Source of the DNA: Winogradskyella pelagia
Lineage (GTDB): Bacteria > Bacteroidota > Bacteroidia > Flavobacteriales > Flavobacteriaceae
Assembly: GCF_017581965.1 (NCBI RefSeq)
Contig: NZ_JAGEVF010000002.1
Coordinates: 186,001 to 250,000 of the forward strand
Length of the DNA stretch: 64,000 nt
Reading direction: 5' to 3'
Shown: positions 17,738-25,033 of the stretch, piece after piece
Layout of the letters: each line of letters begins with the position of its first letter
Numbering within the stretch: position 1 is the first letter of the stretch
Program-made: the position numbers and the translations under genes
The notes under the pieces: model-generated
Told to the model about the DNA's origin: nothing
The model's input: the letters and a program-made list of their open reading frames with translations, nothing else
Database searches by the model: none

Positions 17738-19672
17738 ATGAGTAATAGCAACGAATTTGGAAACATTTCTTTTGATATGCCCAAGCATCAATCCAATGTC
17801 ATCAAAGTCATTGGTGTTGGAGGTGGAGGAAGCAATGCCATTAACCACATGTTTCAGCAAGGTATCAAGGGCGTTGATTTTGTCATTTGTAATACAGATG
17901 CACAAGCATTGCAAAGCAGTGGTGTTCCAAATAAAATTCAACTTGGCGTTAACTTAACCGAAGGACTTGGAGCTGGTGCAAATCCAGATGTAGGTGAACA
18001 ATCTGCTGTAGAGAGCTTGGAAGACATTAGGCGCATGTTGGATACCAATACAAAAATGGTCTTTATAACTGCAGGAATGGGTGGCGGAACCGGTACTGGA
18101 GCCGCTCCTATAATCGCTAAAATGGCTAAAGAATTAGACATTCTTACCGTTGGTATTGTTACGATTCCATTTCAATTCGAAGGAAAAATGCGTAACGAAC
18201 AGGCGCAAAAGGGTATTGAAAAACTGCGTCAACACGTAGACTCCTTAATTGTAATTAACAACAATAAGTTACGTGAGGTTTATGGTAATTTAGGCTTTAA
18301 GGCAGGCTTTTCTAAAGCTGATGAGGTGTTAGCTACAGCCTCGAGAGGGATTGCAGAAGTTATTACGCATCACTATACACAAAATATCGATTTACGTGAT
18401 GCTAAAACGGTATTGAGCAATAGTGGTACGGCAATTATGGGGTCAGCAACGGCTTCTGGTCAAACACGTGCACAAGAAGCTATAATGAAAGCTTTAGATT
18501 CACCATTACTAAACGATAACAAAATTACGGGTGCTAAAAATGTGTTGTTACTAATAGTGTCAGGGTCTCAAGAAATTACCATTGATGAAATAGGTGAGAT
18601 CAACGATCATATACAAAACGAAGCTGGTCATGGTGCTAATATAATTATGGGTGTGGGTGAAGATGAATCTCTTGAAGAGTCTATTGCAGTGACCATTATT
18701 GCAACGGGCTTTAATCTAGATCAGCAGAATGAAATTACTAATACTGAGACTAAGAAAGTAATTCATGCTTTAGAAGAGTCAGTTGAACATGAGGTCAGTA
18801 CGCAAGAGCGCGATCCGGCTATAATAACACCAGACATTGTTTTGGAGCAAGAAAAAGAAGCTGTGGTTAGACACACTCTAGAAGATGTGGAAGATGCATC
18901 ACTAGCTGATACAGATAGCAATGGTATGGATTTGATTCCTACAACAGAACTGATTAAAAACATGGACATTACCTATGAGGAAGTACTAGATCAAAGTCCT
19001 GTTGACTTACATTCCGAAGAGGAAGAGTTTATTATCACACCTATAGAAAATAAAGCAGAATCCATTGACATTGAAAATGAGGAAGACCAATTTACATTAA
19101 CATTTGATTTGCCTTTGTCGCAAAAACAACCAGAAGACATTGAAGAGCCAGAAGAGAAGGAAGAGCAGATGTTCTTTAGTTTGGACGAGGATGTAAAGGA
19201 TATGAATGTCAATGAACCTATTGAAATAATTTCTGTAACAGAAGTTAACGAAGAAGGGGAAAAGCGTTATGCATTAGACGATTTTGAAACCTTTGAGTCT
19301 TCAATGAATGTTACCAATGCTAAAACTGAAGTTAAAGAAGAAATAGTCTTTGAGAAGAAAATAGTGCCAGTTGAAGAAGGAGCGGAACCGCTAGAAGAAG
19401 AAATAGATCCAATGAATAGTCCTATTTCTGAATTGATCAAGGCCCGAGCTAATGAGCGCAGAAAGCATATGAAAGACTTTAATTATAAGTTTAATTCGGC
19501 TAAAATAGATGAAATAGAAAAAGAGCCTGCTTACAAGAGACAGGGTGTTAACTTAGAAGATGCACAACATTCTTCTGAAACAAATGCTTCAAGATTATCC
19601 GTCGGTACAGATGATAACGACGACATTCAATTGAGAAGTAACAATTCATTTTTACACGACAACGTAGATTAA
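17738..19672 (+). CDS. ftsZ: Cell division tubulin-like GTPase FtsZ with a long acidic linker
   Basis: GTPase that polymerises into the Z ring. 644 aa, much longer than E. coli FtsZ (383 aa). The polymerising core (residues ~20-330) has GVGGGGSNAINHM and the tubulin signature AGMGGGTGTGAAPI (~110-123). From ~330 to ~570 follows a low-complexity linker very rich in Glu and Asp, then a basic patch (ARANERRKHMKDFNYKF). The short C-terminal tail ends SNNSFLHDNVD, the likely conserved partner-binding peptide. Long linkers are usual in flavobacterial FtsZ. Last gene of the dcw operon, followed by a strong terminator. Confidence 0.97.
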   Translation: MSNSNEFGNISFDMPKHQSNVIKVIGVGGGGSNAINHMFQQGIKGVDFVICNTDAQALQSSGVPNKIQLGVNLTEGLGAGANPDVGEQSAVESLEDIRRMLDTNTKMVFITAGMGGGTGTGAAPIIAKMAKELDILTVGIVTIPFQFEGKMRNEQAQKGIEKLRQHVDSLIVINNNKLREVYGNLGFKAGFSKADEVLATASRGIAEVITHHYTQNIDLRDAKTVLSNSGTAIMGSATASGQTRAQEAIMKALDSPLLNDNKITGAKNVLLLIVSGSQEITIDEIGEINDHIQNEAGHGANIIMGVGEDESLEESIAVTIIATGFNLDQQNEITNTETKKVIHALEESVEHEVSTQERDPAIITPDIVLEQEKEAVVRHTLEDVEDASLADTDSNGMDLIPTTELIKNMDITYEEVLDQSPVDLHSEEEEFIITPIENKAESIDIENEEDQFTLTFDLPLSQKQPEDIEEPEEKEEQMFFSLDEDVKDMNVNEPIEIISVTEVNEEGEKRYALDDFETFESSMNVTNAKTEVKEEIVFEKKIVPVEEGAEPLEEEIDPMNSPISELIKARANERRKHMKDFNYKFNSAKIDEIEKEPAYKRQGVNLEDAQHSSETNASRLSVGTDDNDDIQLRSNNSFLHDNVD

Positions 19673-19709
19673 TAGCAAGTTTAAGTTAAGTGTTTAATAC
19701 ACCATGTCT

Positions 19710-19745
19710 AGCCCAAAAAGTCCCTCCAACTTTTTGGGCTTTTTG
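19710..19745 (+). terminator. Rho-independent terminator of the dcw operon
   Basis: A perfect 12-bp stem, AGCCCAAAAAGT (19710-19721) pairing with ACTTTTTGGGCT (19729-19740), with a 7-nt loop and a following T run. It lies 38 bp after the ftsZ stop. Confidence 0.9.
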
Positions 19746-19788
19746 TTTTATCAAATAGCTTATAAAGCTAAAAACCCCTAGTTTTTTG

Positions 19789-19796
19789 TATCTTTG
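19789..19796 (+). promoter_or_regulatory. TAnnTTTG promoter element for yqeY-tRNA
   Basis: TATCTTTG, a match to the Bacteroidota -7 consensus, 26 bp upstream of the yqeY ATG and after the dcw terminator. No clear TTTG upstream partner was found. Confidence 0.5.
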
Positions 19797-19821
19797 CAAT
19801 CCAAAATCAAAGAAGAGAAAC

Positions 19822-20274
19822 ATGAGTTTGCAGACTGAAGTAATGGCGGCCCTTAAAACTGCTATGAAAGAAAAAGACCAAGTGGCACTTGAAGCATTAA
19901 GAGCAGTAAAATCGGCTATTTTGTTGGCACAAACAGCATCTGGATCTAAAGCTGAATTATCAGAAGAGGAAGAGTTAAAGATTCTCCAAAAATTGGTTAA
20001 ACAGCGTAAAGACAGTGCTGCTATATATTTAGAGCAAGATAGAAAGGACTTGGCACTTCCAGAACTAGACCAAGCAGAAGTAATAAGCCAGTTTTTACCT
20101 GAGGCGCTAACTGAGGAGGAAATTGAAAAGGTAGTTGTAATGACAATTGACGATATAGGAGCCCAAGGCATGAAGGATATGGGGAAGGTTATGGGTATAG
20201 TTAATAAAGAATTAGCGGGTAGAGCAGATGGTAAAACCATTTCTACTATAGTAAAAGCCAAGTTAATGGCTTAA
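19822..20274 (+). CDS. GatB/YqeY domain protein
   Basis: 150-aa cytoplasmic protein, essentially one YqeY domain, homologous to the tRNA-binding tail of GatB. Proposed roles in tRNA-dependent amidation or tRNA handling are not settled. The start is the ATG at 19822 (MSLQTEVMAALKTAMKEKD); the open frame extends further upstream, but across the promoter element. Family features are ALEALRAVKSAILL, KQRKDSAAIYLEQDR, the FLPEALTEEEIE segment and the closing ADGKTISTIVKAKL. A tRNA-Arg gene begins 8 bp after its stop, so the two may share a transcript. Confidence 0.93.
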   Translation: MSLQTEVMAALKTAMKEKDQVALEALRAVKSAILLAQTASGSKAELSEEEELKILQKLVKQRKDSAAIYLEQDRKDLALPELDQAEVISQFLPEALTEEEIEKVVVMTIDDIGAQGMKDMGKVMGIVNKELAGRADGKTISTIVKAKLMA

Positions 20275-20282
20275 TAATTATT

Positions 20283-20356
20283 GGCCACGTAGCTCAGCTG
20301 AATAGAGCACTGGATTTCGGCTCCAGCGGTCGTAGGTTTGAATCCTACCGTGGTCA
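20283..20356 (+). tRNA. tRNA-Arg (anticodon TCG)
   Basis: A full cloverleaf is visible. The acceptor stem GGCCACG pairs with CGTGGTC. The D stem is GCTC/GAGC, and the anticodon stem CTGGA/TCCAG encloses loop TTTCGGC with anticodon TCG (reads CGA). The T stem GTAGG/CCTAC encloses loop TTTGAAT. The discriminator base is A and the 3' CCA is not encoded. Confidence 0.95.
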
Positions 20357-20361
20357 CAAAT

Positions 20362-20421
20362 AAATACTTCAATTAGAAAAAACGCAAAGCTAGCTTTAGC
20401 GTTTTTTTGTTTGAAGTATTT
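20362..20421 (+). terminator. Long hairpin terminator after tRNA-Arg
   Basis: Nested inverted repeats: an outer AAATACTTCAA (20362-20372) with TTGAAGTATTT (20411-20421), and an inner AAAAAACGC with GCGTTTTTTT. The inner stem plus T tract is a classical intrinsic terminator; the outer arms extend it. Confidence 0.75.
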
Positions 20422-20531
20422 TCAAAGCGGCACGCTTTGGGATATGCAATCCCATATTTAGTATAATGAACATATTAGTCTTGGAAGTGCCCAAGCTTGT
20501 TTGAGCGTTTTTTTGCTTGAAGAATATTCAA
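20398..20531 (+). repeat. Partial duplication of the tRNA terminator arm
   Basis: The 28-bp segment at 20398-20425 recurs at 20504-20531 with 25 of 28 identical bases (core AGCGTTTTTTTG...TTGAAG). It is probably a leftover of a duplication downstream of the tRNA. The sequence between the copies contains no gene that I can recognise. Confidence 0.55.
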
Positions 20532-20595
20532 TACAAACAAAAGGTCAATCCGGAGCAATCTATGGCAGTATTCGTATTTTAAAAATAGAACGCGT

Positions 20596-20603
20596 TAGAT
20601 TTG
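20596..20603 (+). promoter_or_regulatory. TAGATTTG promoter element upstream of the UDP-xylose synthase gene
   Basis: TAGATTTG lies 122 bp before the start codon, leaving a long 5' leader. The same octamer precedes rmlB, gmd and the murA-like gene in this window. Apart from this site, the terminator and the duplicated arm, I see nothing in the 369-bp gap 20357-20725. Confidence 0.45.
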
Positions 20604-20725
20604 TCTTATGAGACGTTAAAAATCTCCCGATGTTTATTTTAACTAAATCTATTGAATACCAATTTAACTATAAGGAAAACCTTCAAAATAAAACGTATTT
20701 TTAGGCAATTAAAAGTCCACGATAA

Positions 20726-21676
20726 ATGAAACGAATTTTAGTAACTGGAGGTGCAGGTTTTGTAGGCTCCCATCTTTGTGAGCGCTTATTAAAGGAAGGC
20801 AATGAAGTGATTTGCTTAGATAATTACTTTACAGGCTCCAAAAGAAATATTGAGCACCTCATGGACCATCATTTTTTCGAATTGGTGCGCCATGATATCA
20901 TTAACCCCTACATGGTTGAGGTAGATGAAATTTATAATTTAGCCTGTCCTGCTTCTCCAATTCATTACCAATATAATCCCATTAAAACAGTGAAAACGTC
21001 TGTTATGGGTGCTATAAATATGCTAGGATTGGCAAAACGCGTCGGTGCAAAAATCCTTCAAGCGTCTACGAGTGAGGTTTATGGCAATCCTTCTGTGCAC
21101 CCACAACCAGAGAGTTACTGGGGCAATGTAAATCCTATAGGGTTACGGTCGTGTTACGATGAAGGAAAGCGCTGTGCAGAGACACTATTTATGGATTACC
21201 ACAATCAGAATAAGGTTAACATAAAGATTATAAGAATCTTTAATACCTATGGTCCTCGGATGCACCCTCAAGATGGTCGTGTGGTTTCTAATTTTATAGT
21301 ACAGGCTCTAAAAGGTAAGGATATTACCATTTTTGGAGATGGCACCCAGACACGTAGTTTTCAATATGTCGATGATTTAATTGAAGGGATGACACGCATG
21401 ATGAATTCAAGAGATGGTTTCATTGGACCTGTTAATATAGGAAACCCAGATGAATTCACCATGTTAGAACTAGCTGAGTTGGTATTAGAACTGACTAACT
21501 CTAGTTCAAAGATTATTCATTTGCCACTACCTCAGGATGACCCTTTACAACGCCAACCAGATATTAGCTTAGCTAAAAAAGAGCTCAATGGATGGAAACC
21601 AACTATTAATTTAAGAACTGGCCTTGCAAGCACCATATCCTATTTTGATGAGTTACTTAAAATAGAAAATTATTAA
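20726..21676 (+). CDS. UDP-glucuronate decarboxylase (UDP-xylose synthase)
   Basis: Short-chain dehydrogenase/reductase that converts UDP-glucuronate to UDP-xylose through an NAD-bound 4-keto intermediate. 316 aa. NAD-binding GGAGFVGSH at ~8-16. The catalytic YxxxK is Tyr144-Lys148 in [11 protein letters not shown], with the upstream serine/threonine in [10 protein letters not shown]. The segments [19 protein letters not shown] and [20 protein letters not shown] are diagnostic of the UXS subgroup rather than of UDP-glucose 4-epimerase. It stands alone between its own promoter and terminator, 21 kb from the main polysaccharide locus, but could supply that locus with a pentose donor. Confidence 0.93.
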   Translation: MKRILVTGGAGFVGSHLCERLLKEGNEVICLDNYFTGSKRNIEHLMDHHFFELVRHDIINPYMVEVDEIYNLACPASPIHYQYNPIKTVKTSVMGAINMLGLAKRVGAKILQASTSEVYGNPSVHPQPESYWGNVNPIGLRSCYDEGKRCAETLFMDYHNQNKVNIKIIRIFNTYGPRMHPQDGRVVSNFIVQALKGKDITIFGDGTQTRSFQYVDDLIEGMTRMMNSRDGFIGPVNIGNPDEFTMLELAELVLELTNSSSKIIHLPLPQDDPLQRQPDISLAKKELNGWKPTINLRTGLASTISYFDELLKIENY

Positions 21677-21694
21677 GTAATCAACGATGTGACA

Positions 21695-21726
21695 TAAAAA
21701 AAGCCCCGAAATCTCGAGGCTTTTAT
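21695..21726. terminator. Bidirectional terminator between convergent genes
   Basis: AAAAGCCCCGA and TCGAGGCTTTT form a stem (one internal mismatch) with a 4-nt loop, A-rich on one side and T-rich on the other. It would serve both the UDP-xylose synthase gene and the convergent barrel gene. Confidence 0.75.
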
Positions 21727-21747
21727 TATATGTTATAAGTTGATTTT

Positions 21748-22314
21748 TTATAATGCAAAGACCAACTGTAAGTGTGTTTGGAAATGGTTATTGTCAAAAC
21801 CACTCTCCTTATGATCAAATGCAAATTTTGCTATTGTTTGTAAGCGCAGTCCTAAGGTTTGTCTGCGGTTGAGCCAAACCTGAACACCACCTCCTAAATT
21901 ACCTGAGATATTGGTTTCATCTACAGTGAAAAAACCAACACCAGCATTTGCGTATAAATCGAGCCATTCCCATTTAGGAAAGATATGTTTTCCGAAATAG
22001 TATTTGGCGTGCGTATCAAAAGACATATAGGTGTAATCTTCAGTCAGGGTTGCACCATCTATTAAATCACCTTCTTTAAATTTATTCACTGTAAATGCCT
22101 GCTCAATAGAAAAGCCTGAGGTCCATCCTAACTCTATAGCCGCTGAAAAAGGTATTCCATTGGCCCAATCACCAATGCCTCCGAACGGAGATTGAGTTCC
22201 TTGGCTATTAATAGCGTTTAAACCAACACTGGCAAACCATTCTTTATCGTTACGTTGACTAAAAGCGCTTAGAGTTATGCAAATCAGTAAAGTAGATAGC
22301 AGTAGTTTTTTCAT
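21748..22314 (-). CDS. Outer-membrane beta-barrel protein
   Basis: 188 aa. N-terminal signal peptide MKKLLLSTLLICITLSAFSQ with the common Bacteroidota cleavage context ending in Gln. The mature part is made of alternating amphipathic strands rich in Gly, Phe, Tyr and Trp (for example YANAGVGFFTVDE and GVQVWLNRRQTLGLRLQ). It ends with a strand finishing LQLVFAL, a typical C-terminal barrel strand. This is the 8-strand OmpA/OMP_b-brl-like size class. No function can be assigned. It is a single gene, convergent with the UDP-xylose synthase gene. Confidence 0.82.
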   Translation of the reverse strand: MKKLLLSTLLICITLSAFSQRNDKEWFASVGLNAINSQGTQSPFGGIGDWANGIPFSAAIELGWTSGFSIEQAFTVNKFKEGDLIDGATLTEDYTYMSFDTHAKYYFGKHIFPKWEWLDLYANAGVGFFTVDETNISGNLGGGVQVWLNRRQTLGLRLQTIAKFAFDHKESGFDNNHFQTHLQLVFAL

Positions 22315-22397
22315 AAAACAACATTTATAAGTTTCAAAGTTAAACTTTATGATATATAAAACAAATCCTTCATCGAATAAAACTGAAAAAAAAGTAC

Positions 22398-23480
22398 TTA
22401 GTGCGGAGGTTTATTATGTATAATTTGGCGTCTTAGTGTAAAGATAATTCGTTTCCTGTCTGCCCATAGGCTCTTGCGATAGTCCTTTTTAGTCAAGAAA
22501 AATCCAATTCTTCTACCAATCAGTTTCAAATAATTCATCGTGTAAATTATTCGACGTCTAAGACGGTCAAAGGAGGTGTGTTCTAATCGAAAGTTAAAGT
22601 ATTTTTTTTGAAAATAAGATAATCTTGAATTGGCGTATAGGCTCTGATTGAACAATTCATTATGATAGCTCAAAAATGAGGCTATGTTTCTATTGTTGAG
22701 GTTTGAATTGCTAAATTTTGTAGTTAATCGAGCTGTTATCAATAAGTGATCATAAACAGTTCTAAAGCCAATGGCCTTAAACTGAAATCCGTAATCACTG
22801 ATTTGAAAATTTAAGATATTATGTAGTAATACATGATGTTTGTTCGGCAACCAAGCCCCATCGACTAACTGTTTTTGAGAAAGTAAATTATGAGGGCTTA
22901 ATGCTTTATGCTCGTAATCCATAAAAACCTTTCTGTGAAGCTCAACGGCAGCTATAAATACATCTGTCTTAAGGCGTGGAAGATGTTTGTGCTCTACGTA
23001 TTTCTCTCCAAAAGTTGTGTCAATAGGAACGTAGTCTTGTTGCTCTAACAACCTAAAAGCTTCGGTAAGTTGTGATTGCTCTACCAAGATATCAATATCA
23101 CCAATCATACGTTCACCAATATCCTCGTATACGTTAGCCATTAATAAAGCAGTTCCTTTTAACAGAACATAATTGATGTTATGTTCTGTAAATAGCTCAA
23201 TAATATGCAGAGTCTGTAATTTAATCGCTTCATTTCTGTTGCGATTAATACTGGTGAGCTCTTGGAGATAGGATTCTAATTCTTCTGGTAAACAGTGCAG
23301 TAACTGCTTTCGTTTTAGGCTGCAGTACATTGCTGGTAAAACCAAATGCTTACTACCCTCAACCACTATAGCATCCCAATCAAAATCGGGCTGTCGCAGT
23401 AAGGCTTCTAACTCTGATTGAGAGGTGTCTAAATTCAGAATATGAGCAATTGCGCGGTATGTTTTTAAACGGTTAGCCAT
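22398..23480 (-). CDS. Nucleotidyltransferase family protein (NTP_transf_5 type)
   Basis: 360-aa soluble protein. The nucleotidyltransferase core is recognisable: LLKGTALLMANVYED (residues 106-120) followed by the metal-binding GDIDILV (127-133) and a later ELHRKVF segment. This is the pattern of the uncharacterised NTP_transf_5 family. The C-terminal third is basic, rich in Arg and Lys, and helical. Family members occur beside HPr-kinase-like genes in some lasso-peptide clusters (paeninodin type), and here too the gene follows an HprK-like gene 42 bp downstream. It is the third gene of a minus-strand cassette starting at 24818. Substrate unknown; modification of the small upstream peptide is inference. 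Confidence 0.75.
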   Translation of the reverse strand: MANRLKTYRAIAHILNLDTSQSELEALLRQPDFDWDAIVVEGSKHLVLPAMYCSLKRKQLLHCLPEELESYLQELTSINRNRNEAIKLQTLHIIELFTEHNINYVLLKGTALLMANVYEDIGERMIGDIDILVEQSQLTEAFRLLEQQDYVPIDTTFGEKYVEHKHLPRLKTDVFIAAVELHRKVFMDYEHKALSPHNLLSQKQLVDGAWLPNKHHVLLHNILNFQISDYGFQFKAIGFRTVYDHLLITARLTTKFSNSNLNNRNIASFLSYHNELFNQSLYANSRLSYFQKKYFNFRLEHTSFDRLRRRIIYTMNYLKLIGRRIGFFLTKKDYRKSLWADRKRIIFTLRRQIIHNKPPH

Positions 23481-23522
23481 AGTAATTAACTGGTCCTAAG
23501 GTAACACAATTCATTGACTGGA

Positions 23523-24641
23523 CTAGGCTTTAAAAAGGTCAGAAATTGTTTTTACCATGCTATCGGTATCGCTATAGGTGAGTTTGTAGAAACTAGTAGT
23601 GGATAACCAATTTAAAAACGCACCTGCGTATGCAATACCTGGATGTAACCATGAATCTGGTATTATGGTTTCCAAGACCTCCTTAACCGAAATGGTTTCT
23701 AGTTGTGTCGTACTTTCAGGGTTGTAATTTACCAAAACGATTGCATTGCACGGATAGTGCAATTGTTCAGGCTTTGGGCACGGCAGGTATTTTAAAACGC
23801 CTTTCGAGGGATTAAAGAAAACGTCAGGTAGGGTTTTTATTTGTGGCAATAAGGGTTCTATGATTTTAAAAGCGTTTTCTTTTATAGAAATTGCGGCTGG
23901 ATTGTAATAGACATGGGTATTAGACTTTGCCAATGGCGAAATATCATCGGCCAAAAGGGAGTAACCATGGGCGACTAAAAGACTACAAAGCGTACTTTTT
24001 CCACTACCAGAATTTCCAATGAATAGAAGGGCTGTATCACCATTAGTTATAGTAGAGCCATGAAGTGTGCCTAACCAGTCTGTTTCATTTTTATGATGGA
24101 TTAGATTTGATACTGCCATATGAAACTTTCCTTGTATAAAGTGGTATTCTGTTTTGGGAACCGCTAACAACAAGGCCTCGTTCTGAAATAAGTGAAGGTT
24201 ATTTTCATTGAGGTATACATCAAAAACAGTATTTACTTTGTTTACATCTTGTATTTCGTATTGGGCAAGTGAAGGATGAAGGGCGTCTTCAACCTGCTTT
24301 CTATCGCTATATAATCGAAAGGAGTTATCTCCAATCTTGTAAGTTTTGGATAAATTACGGTGGTTCTTATCAAATGTAGCGTCAAAGTGATTTGTGGAGT
24401 CTTGCTCAACTTGGCAACTACTTAAATAACTATCTAATTTTGCTTTGATGTTTTGGACTTCCTTTGCGGATAAGTGATTGAGTTCGTTTTGAAAGGCATT
24501 TAAATCTGGAGCGCCAAGATATAGGTCTAGTATATCCTTAAAATTGCCGTCAACAATACTGTAGCTATTAGAATTGGCGTACCACAACACATAATAATCA
24601 CCAAAGCTTTTGTCCAAGGTGGGCGCTAAGGCACTTTTCAA
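23523..24641 (-). CDS. HPr-kinase-like protein with an N-terminal PqqD-like region
   Basis: 372 aa. The kinase half carries Walker A GNSGSGKST at residues 209-217, a preceding LHGSTI, and the HprK-type catalytic acid motif LLADDISP at 229-236. This is the arrangement of HPr serine kinase C-terminal domains and of the HprK homologues that phosphorylate lasso-peptide precursors. Residues ~10-75 (YVLWYANSNSYSIVDGNFKDIL...) look like a divergent PqqD/RRE-type peptide-recognition domain; this part is inferred from size, position and the aromatic pattern. The gene begins 15 bp after a 53-codon ORF with a signal-like N-terminus and precedes a nucleotidyltransferase gene. Apart from this protein, no HPr or PTS gene is in the window, which argues against carbon-catabolite HprK. 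Confidence 0.72.
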   Translation of the reverse strand: MKSALAPTLDKSFGDYYVLWYANSNSYSIVDGNFKDILDLYLGAPDLNAFQNELNHLSAKEVQNIKAKLDSYLSSCQVEQDSTNHFDATFDKNHRNLSKTYKIGDNSFRLYSDRKQVEDALHPSLAQYEIQDVNKVNTVFDVYLNENNLHLFQNEALLLAVPKTEYHFIQGKFHMAVSNLIHHKNETDWLGTLHGSTITNGDTALLFIGNSGSGKSTLCSLLVAHGYSLLADDISPLAKSNTHVYYNPAAISIKENAFKIIEPLLPQIKTLPDVFFNPSKGVLKYLPCPKPEQLHYPCNAIVLVNYNPESTTQLETISVKEVLETIIPDSWLHPGIAYAGAFLNWLSTTSFYKLTYSDTDSMVKTISDLFKA

Positions 24642-24656
24642 AATAAAGAATTGAAA

Positions 24657-24818
24657 TTAATCGAATGGATTTCCTCCTGGATCAGGTGGCGAACTGGCTT
24701 GGGCTTTTTGGGGATTTAAAATCACAAATGTACCTATAGCAGTCAACGCTGCGTACTTACCCATTTTTTTAATGGCTTCTTTTCTTGTGATTTTATTGGT
24801 ATCGTTAGTTTTTTTCAT
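24657..24818 (-). CDS. Small signal-bearing peptide, putative precursor of the HprK/NTase cassette
   Basis: A 53-aa ORF. Residues 1-20 are Lys-rich (including ITRKEAIKKMGK), residues 22-34 are hydrophobic (AALTAIGTFVIL), and an AQA site at 39-41 looks like a signal-peptidase site. It leaves a 12-residue Pro/Gly-rich tail SSPPDPGGNPFD. That is the layout of a leader plus short core. It is preceded by a 215-bp gap and followed after 15 bp by the HprK-like gene, so it is the first gene of the cassette. No homology-based name can be given. Candidate acceptor residues for phosphorylation are the two serines at the start of the tail. Coding reality rests on composition, organisation and context. 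Confidence 0.65.
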   Translation of the reverse strand: MKKTNDTNKITRKEAIKKMGKYAALTAIGTFVILNPQKAQASSPPDPGGNPFD

Positions 24819-25033
24819 GGTTCTAACCTCAACTTTGGTTCAAAAATAATAAAATATTTTATATAGGACTGTAAATTATTAAAAGGTTTCTATTAAAAAA
24901 ATACAATACTAAAAAATCTTAACAAAATACTTCTATATGTATGCTGTTTATCGGTTCATTTAATAGTTAGCCTATAGTTTAAGCCAGACGCATAAATTTA
25001 AAAGCATGCGCCTAGCCCTGGTTTTATAGGATA

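Noticed and set aside
23523..24641. HPr kinase/phosphorylase of carbon catabolite regulation
   Set aside because: No HPr, PTS or partner genes are near, and the N-terminal domain is not that of true HprK. The context is a peptide/nucleotidyltransferase cassette.
22398..24818. Complete lasso-peptide biosynthetic cluster
   Set aside because: There is no asparagine-synthetase-like cyclase or B2 protease, and the putative core lacks the Gly1/Asp-Glu 7-9 pattern.
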